This document shows positions 7,897-17,690 of a stretch of DNA of 64,000 bases, one piece after another. The notes under the pieces were generated by a model. The model was not told where the DNA came from, did no database searches, and saw only the letters and a program-made list of their open reading frames with translations. How positions within the stretch are numbered: the first letter of the stretch is position 1; every line of letters starts with the position of its first letter. Source of the stretch: an uncultured Eubacterium sp. (GTDB lineage: Bacteria; Bacillota; Clostridia; Oscillospirales; Acutalibacteraceae); NCBI GenBank assembly GCA_910577195.1, contig CAJTLP010000001.1:1-64000 (forward strand). The letters run 5' to 3'. The position numbers and the translations under genes are program-made.

Positions 7897-10800
7897 TTAA
7901 TCTTCAAGTCCCATCTGAGCAGCAAGCTCAGCTGTCTGAAGCTCAATCAGTTTTGATACACCCTTTTCCTGCATTGTTACGCCGTAGAGAACGTCTGCCT
8001 CCTCCATAGTACCGCGTCTGTGGGTGATTGAAATGAACTGCGTTCTGTCCGTCATTTTACGCATATATTTAGCAAAACGCTCAACATTGACATCGTCAAG
8101 AGCCGCCTCAACCTCATCATAAATACAGAACGGCGCAGGCTGTACCTTAAGTACACTGAAAAGAAGTGCCATTGCTGCCAGTGACTTTTCGCCGCCGGAG
8201 AAAAGATTGATATTCTGTACCGATTTTCCGGGAGGCTGAATTTTAATTTCAATTGGTGATTCAAGGCAGTTGTCAGGGTTTTCAAGAACAATCTCACCCT
8301 TACCGCCGCCAAAGAAATCGGCAAAGGAAACCTTGAATTCCTCATTGATTTTATTAAACTTATCAAGGAACTTTTCACTCATCGAAGCGGTTAAATCCTC
8401 AATGATTTTCATAAGCTCTGACTTTGATTTCTCAACGTCGTCAATCTGCTCCTTCAAAAATTCATATCGCTCTGATACTTCCTTGTATTCCTCAATAGAA
8501 CCAACATTGATTGAACCGAGACGCTTGATTGCAACCTTGATTTCGTGGAGGCGTTTTTTAGCGTCTGCCATATTTTCAATCTGAATGTTCAGCGCCTCAG
8601 CCTCACGCTTGGTAAGCTCATACTGTTCAAAGAGCATATCGTTAAGCTCGTCGTACTCCTTACGCATAGCAATCTTGCGTTCGTCAAGACGTACCAGCTC
8701 TCCTGAAAGTTTTTCTCTTTCCTGACCCTTGTTACGCTCTAAAAGTCTCAGCTCGCCTGAACGCTTTTCAAGACCATTTCTCTCCTCAATCTGTGATGAA
8801 ATATTATCGTCCGATTCCTTTGCTTTCTGACGGAGCGCATCAGCCTGAGCCTTAACCTCATGAATCTGGGAAAGGAGCTGCTTATTACGCTCTTCGATTA
8901 TACTGATTTCCTCTTCGATAGACTTCACACGGTCTGACTGTGTGCTCTTTCGCATCTCAAGCTCTTCTATGGATATTTTCGCAGTCTGTGTATCCTTTGC
9001 AAGCGTTACAAGCTCAAGATTAATCTGCTCATTTTTCTGCCTGTATTCGTCACGCTTTTTCAGTATTTCCTGTGCATTGCCTGTTGTTTTTGCAAGCTCG
9101 TCTTCAGCACTCTCAATCTGCTTCTGAACAGTCTGCACCTGCTTTTCACCGTCAGCATTCTGCTTTTCAAAGAAGGAAATTCTTTCCTGAGCACTATTCT
9201 TTTCGCTCTCTAATGCGTTCTTCTGAGAACGTGCAGCATCCAGCTTTTCGCAAATGAGCTTATGCTCACCCTGTGCTCTGATCAGTTCTTCCTTAGCCTG
9301 CTGCAAATCCACCTCTGCACCCTGAAGCTTGGCACCTGCGTAATTTGCATCCTCAAGAGCAGTTTTGAATTCAGCCTTAAGACCCTCAACCTTGCCCTCG
9401 AGCTCCTTCGCCTGTGCATTAAGCTCATCAATCATATTACCTCTTGACAGGATACCTGCACCCTTTGACTGGGAACCACCTGTCATTGAGCCGCCCGGAT
9501 TGATAACCTGTCCGTCAATTGTAACAAGCTTGAATCGGTTGCCATAGCGTTTTGCAATGCCGATCGCACAGTCCATATCCTCAACAATAACAACTCTGCC
9601 AAGCAGATTTGAAATGATATTTTTATAATCACTTTTACATTCAACCAGGTCGGATGCCACTGCAACAAAACCTAAGTTATCGTCAAGGTCTTTTTCATCA
9701 AGCGTTCTCGGCTTGATATTTGAAATCGGTAAAAATGTAGCTCTGCCTATGCGGTTATTCTTCAGGTAGTAAATAGCACGCTTTGCGTCAGCCTCGTTTG
9801 TTGTTACAATATTCTGCATTGCAGCACCCAGCGCAACCTCCACTGCCACCGAATACGCATTATCAACGGTAATCAGCTGCGACAGCGGTCCGTGAATACC
9901 TGACAAAGCCTTGCTCTGTGCCTGCTTCATAACAGCCTTTACAGCACCTGAAAAGCCCTCCATATTCTTTTCCAGATCGGAAAGCATTCTTGCCTTTGAC
10001 TGCTTTTGTGAAAGCTCAAGGTTTGCCTTTTCCAAATCAGCCTTAATCTTGTCCGCTTTATTCTTTTTATTTTCAAGCTTTAATCTGAAGCCTGACAGTG
10101 AATTATTATTCTCATCAATTCTTTCCTGCAGAAATCTGATGTTCTCATCGCTTTCAGCCTTTTGATTTTCAGCGATTTCAAGCTCCCTGCTGCAGTCTGC
10201 AATAGCATCGTCAACCACGTTCTGACGTGAGCGGATTTCCTCAATCGAAGAAACTGCCTTTGAGCACTGCACCTTGCAGTCAGAAAGCTCAAGCGTAAGT
10301 GCGGTAATCCTCTGATTCAACTCAACCGTCAGCTTTGAAAACTCCTCATTTGAAGAAATAAGATTCTGCATCTCATCTGTAGCCTGTTCAAGCTCTGCTT
10401 TCTTTTCATCAATCAGGGATTCATTATCTATGATAAACTGCTTTTTCTCCTCAATCTGTTCATCAATCGAGGTGTTTGCATCATCAGCAGCACCAATATC
10501 ATTTTTTAATCTGTCAATCGTCTCATCGTTATGCTTAAGAGTTGTTTCGAGAACAGATGCATCTGCATCTCTTCTAAGCGCCTCCTCCTCATAAGCCTTT
10601 GAGCCGATTCGTATCTGTTCAATTTCCGTATTGATTGAGGCTGTTTTATCCAGTATCTCCTCAATCTCCGTTTCAATATTTTTAAGTTCCTTTTCACAAA
10701 CCTCATATGACGCATTGGCTGCGTCAATCTTATGCTCCTGTTCACGCAGTTCATTTGTGAAACGGTTTATTTTATTAACCCACACACCGATTTCAAGGGT

Positions 10801-11469
10801 TTTCTTTTCCTCAGAAAGCTCTAAAAACTGTGCTGCCTTTTCGCTCTGTTTTTTAAGAGGACCGACACGGTTTTCCAGCTCACCGAGAATATCAAGAAGT
10901 CGTACAAGGTTTTCCTGTGCCTGGTCAAGTCTGCGTGTGGCATCTGTTCTCTTGTGACGGAAAAGGGAAATACCTGCCGCCTCTTCAAAAAGCTCACGTC
11001 TGTCCTCATTCTTCTGTGAAATGATAGAGTCAATCTTACCCTGACCGACCATTGAATAACCGTCCGAGCCGAGACCTGTATCCATAAACAGCTCATGTAT
11101 ATCACGGCGTCTTACATTTACGCCGTCAATTTTATATTCACTTTCACCTGAACGGTAATAGCGTCTGGCAACGGTTACCACATCGCCCTTATCCTTAAGC
11201 GTATGGTCGGAGTTATCCAGAGTAAGCTGTACCTGTGCAAAGCCGAGCGCCTTACGTGAGGATGTACCGCCGAAGATAACATCCTCCATCTTGGAGCCTC
11301 GAAGTGATTTGGTGCTTGTTTCACCCAGCACCCAGCGTACAGCATCGGAAATATTACTTTTACCTGAACCGTTCGGTCCGACAACAGCAGTAATACCCTC
11401 ACCGAAATTCAGCTGTGTTCTGTCAGGGAAAGACTTGAATCCCTGCATTTCAAGTGTCTTTAAAACCAT
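7897..11469 (-). CDS. smc: Chromosome partition protein SMC
   Basis: A full-length 1190-residue condensin ATPase that with ScpA/ScpB organises and segregates the chromosome. The N-terminal head has Walker A (VGPNGSGKSNISDAVRWVLG, about residues 31-50). Two long coiled coils flank a hinge near the middle (GFSGAVKAVMKQ through GRATFLPISNIKPR, with GGSMTGG just after). The C-terminal head has the signature NLFSGGEKSLAAMA and Walker B FCIYDEVEAALDD. The start overlaps the stop of the upstream radical SAM gene (TAATG). scpA and scpB are not in the window. Confidence 0.98.
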   Translation of the reverse strand: MVLKTLEMQGFKSFPDRTQLNFGEGITAVVGPNGSGKSNISDAVRWVLGETSTKSLRGSKMEDVIFGGTSSRKALGFAQVQLTLDNSDHTLKDKGDVVTVARRYYRSGESEYKIDGVNVRRRDIHELFMDTGLGSDGYSMVGQGKIDSIISQKNEDRRELFEEAAGISLFRHKRTDATRRLDQAQENLVRLLDILGELENRVGPLKKQSEKAAQFLELSEEKKTLEIGVWVNKINRFTNELREQEHKIDAANASYEVCEKELKNIETEIEEILDKTASINTEIEQIRIGSKAYEEEALRRDADASVLETTLKHNDETIDRLKNDIGAADDANTSIDEQIEEKKQFIIDNESLIDEKKAELEQATDEMQNLISSNEEFSKLTVELNQRITALTLELSDCKVQCSKAVSSIEEIRSRQNVVDDAIADCSRELEIAENQKAESDENIRFLQERIDENNNSLSGFRLKLENKKNKADKIKADLEKANLELSQKQSKARMLSDLEKNMEGFSGAVKAVMKQAQSKALSGIHGPLSQLITVDNAYSVAVEVALGAAMQNIVTTNEADAKRAIYYLKNNRIGRATFLPISNIKPRTLDEKDLDDNLGFVAVASDLVECKSDYKNIISNLLGRVVIVEDMDCAIGIAKRYGNRFKLVTIDGQVINPGGSMTGGSQSKGAGILSRGNMIDELNAQAKELEGKVEGLKAEFKTALEDANYAGAKLQGAEVDLQQAKEELIRAQGEHKLICEKLDAARSQKNALESEKNSAQERISFFEKQNADGEKQVQTVQKQIESAEDELAKTTGNAQEILKKRDEYRQKNEQINLELVTLAKDTQTAKISIEELEMRKSTQSDRVKSIEEEISIIEERNKQLLSQIHEVKAQADALRQKAKESDDNISSQIEERNGLEKRSGELRLLERNKGQEREKLSGELVRLDERKIAMRKEYDELNDMLFEQYELTKREAEALNIQIENMADAKKRLHEIKVAIKRLGSINVGSIEEYKEVSERYEFLKEQIDDVEKSKSELMKIIEDLTASMSEKFLDKFNKINEEFKVSFADFFGGGKGEIVLENPDNCLESPIEIKIQPPGKSVQNINLFSGGEKSLAAMALLFSVLKVQPAPFCIYDEVEAALDDVNVERFAKYMRKMTDRTQFISITHRRGTMEEADVLYGVTMQEKGVSKLIELQTAELAAQMGLED

Positions 11470-12440
11470 TATTTAATCCTCAATTCGTCAACGTCAAGTC
11501 CGTTGTCAGTAATTATTTTTATGTTATATCCCCTTTCAATCAGGAGATAGATATTGCTTTTTTTATTCCCTTTAAGCTTGGAAACGGAACGCGGATTAAC
11601 ATATACCTGATAATCTGCAGGCGGCAGTTCAAGGATTTTGTTTACCATAATGCGTGATTTTACAAGCTCTCCGAAGCTGTCATGAAAGCCGCCTGCAAGC
11701 ATATTTTCTTTAATATCCCTGCTTGAATGAAGTCCCAGTCTGATAATTTTAATCCCTGCATTTTCAAACATCGGTACAAGAATGGCACAAAGCTCTGCCG
11801 AATTATCGGCATTAAGCGGAGTATATTCCTCTTTCAGATAAAGCTCTGCAAGATATGTACCCTTTAATACAACAGTAGGATAAATCCTTACCGTACTCGG
11901 AGCAAACTCGATTATCTTCTTTGCGGTTTCAATTGATTTTTCTGCAGTATCCTTATAAAGACCTGTCATCATCTGGAGTCCCAGCTCGAAGCCGTATTCC
12001 TTAATCAGCTCTGATGCATTGCAGATATCCTGTGCTGTATGCCCTCTTCTGTTCGCCTCCAGCACCTCATCATCCATACTCTGTGCACCAAGTTCAATGC
12101 TTGTCACACCGTATTTTTTCAGTATATCAAGCACTTCATGATCTATGCAGTCCGGACGTGTGGAAATACGTATACCCTTAACCTGTCCGCTTTTTACATA
12201 CGGATAAGCTGCCTTCAATAGCTCCAGCATATATTCCCTGTCGATTGCAGTAAATGAGCCGCCGAAAAAGGCAATTTCATACTCATATTCTTTTTTTCTC
12301 AGCGCTGTATCGACAGCATTTCTTACATCATCAGCAGTCGGCAGCTCATTCTGACCTGTAATTGTTTTCTGATTACAGAAGGAGCAGGCACAAGGGCAGC
12401 CCTGATGCGGTACAAAAATACTAATATTTCCCTTTTTCAT
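11469..12440 (-). CDS. Radical SAM protein, Elp3-like (COG1243 type)
   Basis: The N terminus has VPHQGCPCACSFCNQ, in which the CxxxCxxC cluster motif binds the [4Fe-4S] centre that cleaves S-adenosylmethionine. Further radical SAM features are FFGGSFTAI, RISTRPDCID, SIELGAQSMDDEVL and GLQMMTGLY. The core resembles the Elp3 radical SAM domain, but the protein (323 residues) lacks the acetyltransferase domain of true Elp3. Homologues often sit between rnc and smc in Clostridia; the substrate is not established. It overlaps rnc by four bases at the start and smc at the stop. Confidence 0.88.
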   Translation of the reverse strand: MKKGNISIFVPHQGCPCACSFCNQKTITGQNELPTADDVRNAVDTALRKKEYEYEIAFFGGSFTAIDREYMLELLKAAYPYVKSGQVKGIRISTRPDCIDHEVLDILKKYGVTSIELGAQSMDDEVLEANRRGHTAQDICNASELIKEYGFELGLQMMTGLYKDTAEKSIETAKKIIEFAPSTVRIYPTVVLKGTYLAELYLKEEYTPLNADNSAELCAILVPMFENAGIKIIRLGLHSSRDIKENMLAGGFHDSFGELVKSRIMVNKILELPPADYQVYVNPRSVSKLKGNKKSNIYLLIERGYNIKIITDNGLDVDELRIK

Positions 12441-13108
12441 ATTCCCATTAACTTAAGAGCTTCTTTTGCAGCAGCCTGTTCAGCTGCTTTCTTTGTTCTG
12501 CCCTTTCCTCTTCCTATTACATTTGAATTCAGATGAACCTCAGCCGCAAACACCTTGTTATGATCAGGTCCTGATGAACCTGCAAAAACATAATTCAATG
12601 TCTGGTCAGGATTCTGCTGAATAATCTCCTGAAGAGTCGTTTTATAATCCTTGAAATTGATATTATGATTTTCCAATGCCGGCTTCAGAAAACCGGTTAC
12701 AAATTCCCTTGCACATTCAAGACCGCCGTCAAGATATATTGCGGCAATCAGCGATTCAAAAGCATCCTCAAGAATGGACGGACGCTGGGCACCGTTGGTA
12801 TGCACCTCACCCTTACCGAGAAACAGATAGTCACCAAGATTGATCTGCCTTGCAAAGCCTGAAAGACTTTCGGTGCAGACAAGCGACGCCTTCAGCTTTG
12901 TGAGTTCACCCTCAGGCGTATCAGGATAGGTTTCAAAAAGGAGCTGGCTTGAAACAAGTGACAGTACGGAATCTCCAAGAAACTCCATACGCTCATTGCT
13001 TTTTATACCATTTCCCCTTTCATTGGCAAAGGAGGAATGGGTAAGTGCCTCCATCATATATTCTCTGTTTTTAAATCTGTAGTTAATTTTCTTTTCAAGG
13101 CTTTCCAT
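12437..13108 (-). CDS. rnc: Ribonuclease III
   Basis: This double-strand-specific endoribonuclease processes rRNA precursors and structured mRNAs. The catalytic signature NERMEFLGDSVLSL is at about residues 38-51, and the second acidic cluster is in SILEDAFESLIAAIYLDGG. The C-terminal double-stranded RNA-binding domain runs from about residue 150 (DYKTTLQEIIQ) to KKAAEQAAAKEALKLMG. I chose the ATG at 13108 (MESLEKKINY) because AAAGGA precedes it and the family begins there. A longer in-frame start at 13153 would overlap the end of plsX. The usual acpP between plsX and rnc is absent. Confidence 0.95.
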   Translation of the reverse strand: MESLEKKINYRFKNREYMMEALTHSSFANERGNGIKSNERMEFLGDSVLSLVSSQLLFETYPDTPEGELTKLKASLVCTESLSGFARQINLGDYLFLGKGEVHTNGAQRPSILEDAFESLIAAIYLDGGLECAREFVTGFLKPALENHNINFKDYKTTLQEIIQQNPDQTLNYVFAGSSGPDHNKVFAAEVHLNSNVIGRGKGRTKKAAEQAAAKEALKLMGI

Positions 13109-13121
13109 TTTTGACTTTCCT

Positions 13122-14111
13122 TTAGATTGTATTACACTGCTTTTCGATTTCACCGATCAGACTGTTTTCAAGGAACCATACAGCCTGCTTGACCGCATTC
13201 TTAAACGTTCTGGCATCAGATGAGCCGTGTGCTTTTATAACAGGCTTTTTAACACCGAGCATAACAGCTCCGCCGTATTCCTTATAATCAAACTGCTTTT
13301 TCATATCATCTATTCCGCTTTTTACACCGAGATATGCAAGCTTTGAAACAATGTTTTTCATAAAGGCATCCTTGATACCATTCATAAGCACCTTTGCAAC
13401 GCCCTCATACATCTTCAGAATAAGATTGCCTGTAAAGCCGTCTGCAACAATAACATCCGCATCACCGAACGGAATCTGCCTGCCCTCAATATTACCCACA
13501 AAATGATATGGTGCATTTTTCATTAAAGCGTAGGCTTCCCTGACAAGAGGAGTACCCTTTGTCTCCTCCTCACCGTTATTGGCAAGTGCTACTCTCGGCT
13601 TATCGTATTTTAAAATATATTTCATATAAAGGTCGCCCATAAGACCGAACTGATAAAGGAACTCAGGTCTGCATTCAGCATTTGCTCCGCAGTCCATAAG
13701 GAGTATAGGTTTTTTTGCACTCGGCATAACAGATGCAATGGCAGGGCGCTTAATGCCCTTGATTCTCTTTATAATAAAGGTTGCACCAACAGTAATTGCT
13801 CCTGTATTGCCTGCACTGACAAAAGCATCGCCCTTGCCCTCATTCAGCATTTTCAAGCCTACAGCCATTGAGGACTCTGCCTTTTCCTTTAAAACAGATT
13901 TCGCATCGTCGTGCATTGTGATAACCTGCTTTGTATCCACAATCTCGGTTTGCTTTAAAGCTATGCTGTGCTTTTTGGTGCAATCGTCGATTTTTTCCTT
14001 ATCTCCTACCAAAACAATATCAACACCGTATTCATCCACAGCAAGCATTGAGCCTTTGATGATTTCGAGGGGGGAGTTGTCTCCACCCATAGCATCTACA
14101 ATAATTTTCAT
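13122..14111 (-). CDS. plsX: Phosphate acyltransferase PlsX
   Basis: PlsX makes acyl-phosphate from acyl-ACP at the first step of phosphatidic acid synthesis. The 329-residue protein has the family start MKIIVDAMGGDNSPLEI, then GDAFVSAGNTGAITVGA, RPAIASVMP, LLMDCGANAECRPEFL and ADVIVADGFTGNLILK. The ATG at 14111 is preceded by a weak GAGAAAG. Its first 26 bp are duplicated at 14246-14271 next to the trmFO stop, so the present gene lies 160 bp farther from trmFO than before the insertion. Confidence 0.96.
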   Translation of the reverse strand: MKIIVDAMGGDNSPLEIIKGSMLAVDEYGVDIVLVGDKEKIDDCTKKHSIALKQTEIVDTKQVITMHDDAKSVLKEKAESSMAVGLKMLNEGKGDAFVSAGNTGAITVGATFIIKRIKGIKRPAIASVMPSAKKPILLMDCGANAECRPEFLYQFGLMGDLYMKYILKYDKPRVALANNGEEETKGTPLVREAYALMKNAPYHFVGNIEGRQIPFGDADVIVADGFTGNLILKMYEGVAKVLMNGIKDAFMKNIVSKLAYLGVKSGIDDMKKQFDYKEYGGAVMLGVKKPVIKAHGSSDARTFKNAVKQAVWFLENSLIGEIEKQCNTI

Positions 14112-14271
14112 ACTTTCTCAACCTCTATGTTCATCCAGTTGTGGTTCCCAAAATTCATTAATGCAACTTTTTGCATTATGAATTTTGACCACTGCCAGCT
14201 CTTTTTGTTCCCTTAATCTCGTACTACGAGCGGTCACAAACGAGCCCCATAGCGTCTACAATAATTTTCAT
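14086..14271. repeat. 26-bp duplication of plsX 5' end flanking a ~134-bp hairpin insert
   Basis: Bases 14086-14111 and 14246-14271 are identical except for one base (A/G at 14093 and 14253). The copy at 14246-14271 encodes MKIIVDAMG on the minus strand and overlaps the trmFO stop as TAATG; it continues to a stop after 15 codons. The DNA between holds a long imperfect hairpin (about 14141-14193, arms including CAAAATTCATAATGCAA) and a short palindrome CTCGTACTACGAG at 14218-14230. This looks like insertion of a small palindromic element with target duplication, or a local tandem duplication followed by divergence. Confidence 0.8.
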
Positions 14272-15569
14272 TATATTTTCTCCATTGTGCTTTTCAATGA
14301 ACGGATAGCCCTGTCTGCCAATGCCTTATAACGTTCTTTTTTATCTCTGATTTTCGGCTCTATAGGCGGAAGTACACCGAAGTTCGCACCCATAGGCTGA
14401 AAGTTTGTAACACTCTCATCACTTATATATTCACACAGTGCACCGAGCATAGTATCCTGTTCAGGAACAAAAGGTGTTTTGTTTTCCGCAAGCCTTACTG
14501 CATTGATACCTGCAAGGATTCCGCTGCCTGCAGATTCCATATAGCCCTCAACACCTGTAATCTGCCCTGCAAAGAAAATATTTTTCTTACTTCTCAGACT
14601 GAAATCACTGTTAAGCAGCTTCGGTGAATTCAAAAATGAATTTCTGTGCATAACACCATATCTGACAAACTCAGCATTCTCAAGTCCCGGTATCATTGAA
14701 AAAACTCTTTTCTGCTCGCCAAACTTAAGATTGGTCTGAAAGCCTACAAGATTAAACATTGTGCCCTTTGCGTTTTCACGTCTGAGCTGAACACACGCCC
14801 AGGGACGGTGATTGGTATTAGGGTCAATCAGACCTACCGGTTTCATAGGACCGAATCGCGGTGCGTCAAGTCCGCGCTTTGCTAATTTTTCAATGGGCAT
14901 ACAGCCCTCATAAACATCAAAATCGTGAACAACTGCACCCTCAGCATTTACAAGCTCATTGATGAAATTTTCATATTCAGCCTTATTGAAAGGGCAGTTG
15001 ATATAATCATCCTCTCCGCCTCTGTCGTAGCGTGATGCACCGAATGCCTTTGACATATCCACACTTTCTGCCGTAACAATAGGCGCTGCCGCATCGTAAA
15101 ATGAAAGATACTCGCCCACAAGAGCCTTGATATTTTCGGCAAGTACGCCGTCTGTCAAAGGGCCTGTTGCCACAATGGTTATGGTATCATCGTCCGTATC
15201 AAGAGTATCAACTACCTGATTAATGACTGTGATATTTTTATGTGATTTGATTTTATTCGTGATTTGCTGTGAAAAGATGTCTCTGTCCACTGCAAGCGCA
15301 CCGCCTGCAGGCACTGCACAGCCCCTTGCCACAGGAACAGTCAGCGAGCCTAGCATAAACATTTCTTCCTTAAGAAGTCCTGCCGCACTTTCTATTCTTG
15401 ATGCTTTAAGAGAATTGGAGCACACCAGCTCAGCAAACAAATCAGTTTTATGTGCAGGTGAACGCCTGATGCCTTTCATCTCATAAAGCTCAACCTGATA
15501 GCCGGCACCTGCAATCTGCCACGCCGCCTCAGTACCTGCGAGCCCTGCACCGATTACTTTAAATTTCAT
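14271..15569 (-). CDS. trmFO: Methylenetetrahydrofolate-tRNA-(uracil-5-)-methyltransferase TrmFO
   Basis: TrmFO makes 5-methyluridine at position 54 of tRNAs using methylene-THF and FADH2. The FAD-binding start KVIGAGLAGTEAAWQIA is present. Family blocks follow: KTDLFAELVCSNSLKA, AGGALAVDRDIFS, YDRGGEDDYINCPFNKAEY, GCMPIEKLAKRGLDAPRFGPMKPVGL, RPWACVQLRRENA, FVRYGVMHRNSFLNSP, and the C-terminal FAGQITGVEGYMESAGSGILAG. The length of 432 is normal. It starts 2 bp after the topA stop in the topA-trmFO order common in Firmicutes. Confidence 0.97.
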   Translation of the reverse strand: MKFKVIGAGLAGTEAAWQIAGAGYQVELYEMKGIRRSPAHKTDLFAELVCSNSLKASRIESAAGLLKEEMFMLGSLTVPVARGCAVPAGGALAVDRDIFSQQITNKIKSHKNITVINQVVDTLDTDDDTITIVATGPLTDGVLAENIKALVGEYLSFYDAAAPIVTAESVDMSKAFGASRYDRGGEDDYINCPFNKAEYENFINELVNAEGAVVHDFDVYEGCMPIEKLAKRGLDAPRFGPMKPVGLIDPNTNHRPWACVQLRRENAKGTMFNLVGFQTNLKFGEQKRVFSMIPGLENAEFVRYGVMHRNSFLNSPKLLNSDFSLRSKKNIFFAGQITGVEGYMESAGSGILAGINAVRLAENKTPFVPEQDTMLGALCEYISDESVTNFQPMGANFGVLPPIEPKIRDKKERYKALADRAIRSLKSTMEKI

Positions 15570-15571
15570 AA

Positions 15572-17677
15572 TTATTCTTCTGTTTCAGATTTCTTTTTTC
15601 TCGGAACAGGCTTTGTGAAGCCGCATCCCTCAGTATCAGGGCAATACAAAACATTGCCTCTGCGCTTGAATAAGGATTTACCGCACTTAGGACAAACCTC
15701 GTCAGACGGAGCATCCCAAGTCATAAAGTTGCAGTTCGGATAATTTGAACAGCCGAAGAAAGAAGTACCCTTCTTTGTTTTCTTTTCGATTACATCGCCG
15801 CCGCATTCCGGACATTTTGCAGTTGTTTTATAAAAAAGCGGCTTTGTGTTTTTACATTCAGGATAACCCGGACAGGCAAGGAACTTACCAAAGCGGCCTA
15901 CTTTAATTATCATATTTCGTCCGCACTTCTCACAGATTTCATCTGTTTCCTCTTCCTTAAGTCTGATTTTAACGCCCTGCATATCAGCCTTTGCTTTTTC
16001 AAGAGGCTCTTCAAATTCATCATAGTAGAGCCTTATCATTTCCTTATAATTCTTTTCACCGCTGTCAATCTTATCAAGATCATTCTCCATTTTTGAGGTA
16101 TACTTTACATTTACAATGTTCGGTATTCTTTCCTCAAGGAGCTTTGTAACAGCCTCACCAAGCTCTGTAGGTACAAACTGCTTGCCCTCACGCTTGACAT
16201 ATTCACGATTGAGAATGGTTGAGGTAATGGTAACGTAGGTTGAAGGACGGCCTACACCATTTTCCTCAAGTGCCTTAGTAAGTGACGCTTCAGTATATCT
16301 TGCAGGCGGCTGCGTAAAATGCTGATTGCCGAGAATACTCTTCAGCTTAAGTGCGTCTCCCTCTTTCATAGCAGGAAGAGGTGATGCCGAATCAGATTTT
16401 TCATCATCGCCCTTTTCTTCATAAAGAACAGTAAAGCCGTCAAATTTTACAGTATAGCCTGTTGCGTTGAATACGTAATCATTTGCAGTGATTTCAATCT
16501 TCATAGTTTCCTGAAGGCAGGCCTCCATAAGTGAAGCAATAAATCTGTCCCATATAAGCTTATATATCTTGAACTGATCTGTTGTCAGATACGGCTTAAC
16601 CTGGTCAGGCGTTACCTTTGGCATTGACGGTCTGATTGCCTCGTGTCCGTCCTGAATATTACTCTTTGATTTATAATATCTTGGCTTTTTAGGGAGGTAT
16701 TTTTCGCCGTAGGTTTCGGTAATATATTCATTACCTGCTGCCCTTGCCTCCTCAGAAATACGAAGGGAGTCCGTTCTCATATATGTGATAAGACCGACTG
16801 TTCCGAGTTCGCCTGCCTCAACACCCTCATAAAGCTCCTGTGCAGCTTTCATTGTACGTCTTGCCTGGAAGGAGAGCCTGCGAGATGCCTCCTGCTGCAG
16901 AGTCGAGGTCGTAAACGGTGGAGTCGGATTTTTCTTTCGGCTGCCCTTTTTCACGCCTGTAACAATATAGTCAGCATTTTCAAGGTCTGAAAGAATTTTA
17001 TCACTCTGTTCCTTATTTTCAATTTTTATTTTCTTGCCGTCCTTACCATAAAGAGCAGCAGCAAAAACCTTACGCTCAGGAGGATTTGTAAACTTGGCGT
17101 CAATTGACCAATACTCCTCAGGCTTAAAGGCTCTGATTTCATTCTCTCTGTCAACAACAAGTCTGAGAGCAACTGACTGAACACGCCCTGCTGAAAGACC
17201 GCGTCTGATTTTCTGTGAAATAAACGGTGACAGCTTATAGCCAATCAGTCTGTCAAGAATACGTCTTGCCTGCTGTGCATTCACAAAATCAATGTCAATT
17301 GCTCTTGGCTGTGACATACCGTTCTGAACGCCGTTCTTCGTAATTTCATTAAAGGTTACACGGTTTTTATCTTTCATATCAAGACCAAGCAGAGTAGCCA
17401 GATGCCATGAAATTGCCTCTCCCTCACGATCAGGGTCAGTTGCAAGGTAAACATAGTCCGCTTTTTCAGCCTTCTTCTTAAGGTCTTTTACAAAATTCTC
17501 CTTACCCTTTATTACAGCATACTTAGGCTCAAAATCATTTGCAATATCCACACTCAGCCTTGCCGCCGGTAAATCCCTGACATGGCCCATTGATGCAACA
17601 ACATCATATCCCCTGCCGAGATAGCCCTTTATATTTTTAGCCTTTGCAGGCGACTCAACTATAACTAATTTTGACAT
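15572..17677 (-). CDS. topA: DNA topoisomerase I
   Basis: A type IA topoisomerase that relaxes negative supercoils. The TOPRIM domain starts the protein (KLVIVESPAKAKNIKGYLG, with ATDPDREGEAISWHL). The catalytic tyrosine is Y299 in GLITYMRTDSLRIS. Three C-terminal zinc ribbons are visible (CEKCG...CPGYPEC, CPECGG...CSNYPNC, CPKCG...CPDTEGC). I use the ATG at 17677 with AAAGGA nine bases upstream, giving 701 residues beginning MSKLVIVES. An in-frame start at 17728 would overlap the end of dprA. Confidence 0.97.
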   Translation of the reverse strand: MSKLVIVESPAKAKNIKGYLGRGYDVVASMGHVRDLPAARLSVDIANDFEPKYAVIKGKENFVKDLKKKAEKADYVYLATDPDREGEAISWHLATLLGLDMKDKNRVTFNEITKNGVQNGMSQPRAIDIDFVNAQQARRILDRLIGYKLSPFISQKIRRGLSAGRVQSVALRLVVDRENEIRAFKPEEYWSIDAKFTNPPERKVFAAALYGKDGKKIKIENKEQSDKILSDLENADYIVTGVKKGSRKKNPTPPFTTSTLQQEASRRLSFQARRTMKAAQELYEGVEAGELGTVGLITYMRTDSLRISEEARAAGNEYITETYGEKYLPKKPRYYKSKSNIQDGHEAIRPSMPKVTPDQVKPYLTTDQFKIYKLIWDRFIASLMEACLQETMKIEITANDYVFNATGYTVKFDGFTVLYEEKGDDEKSDSASPLPAMKEGDALKLKSILGNQHFTQPPARYTEASLTKALEENGVGRPSTYVTITSTILNREYVKREGKQFVPTELGEAVTKLLEERIPNIVNVKYTSKMENDLDKIDSGEKNYKEMIRLYYDEFEEPLEKAKADMQGVKIRLKEEETDEICEKCGRNMIIKVGRFGKFLACPGYPECKNTKPLFYKTTAKCPECGGDVIEKKTKKGTSFFGCSNYPNCNFMTWDAPSDEVCPKCGKSLFKRRGNVLYCPDTEGCGFTKPVPRKKKSETEE

Positions 17678-17690
17678 ATTGTTATTCCTT

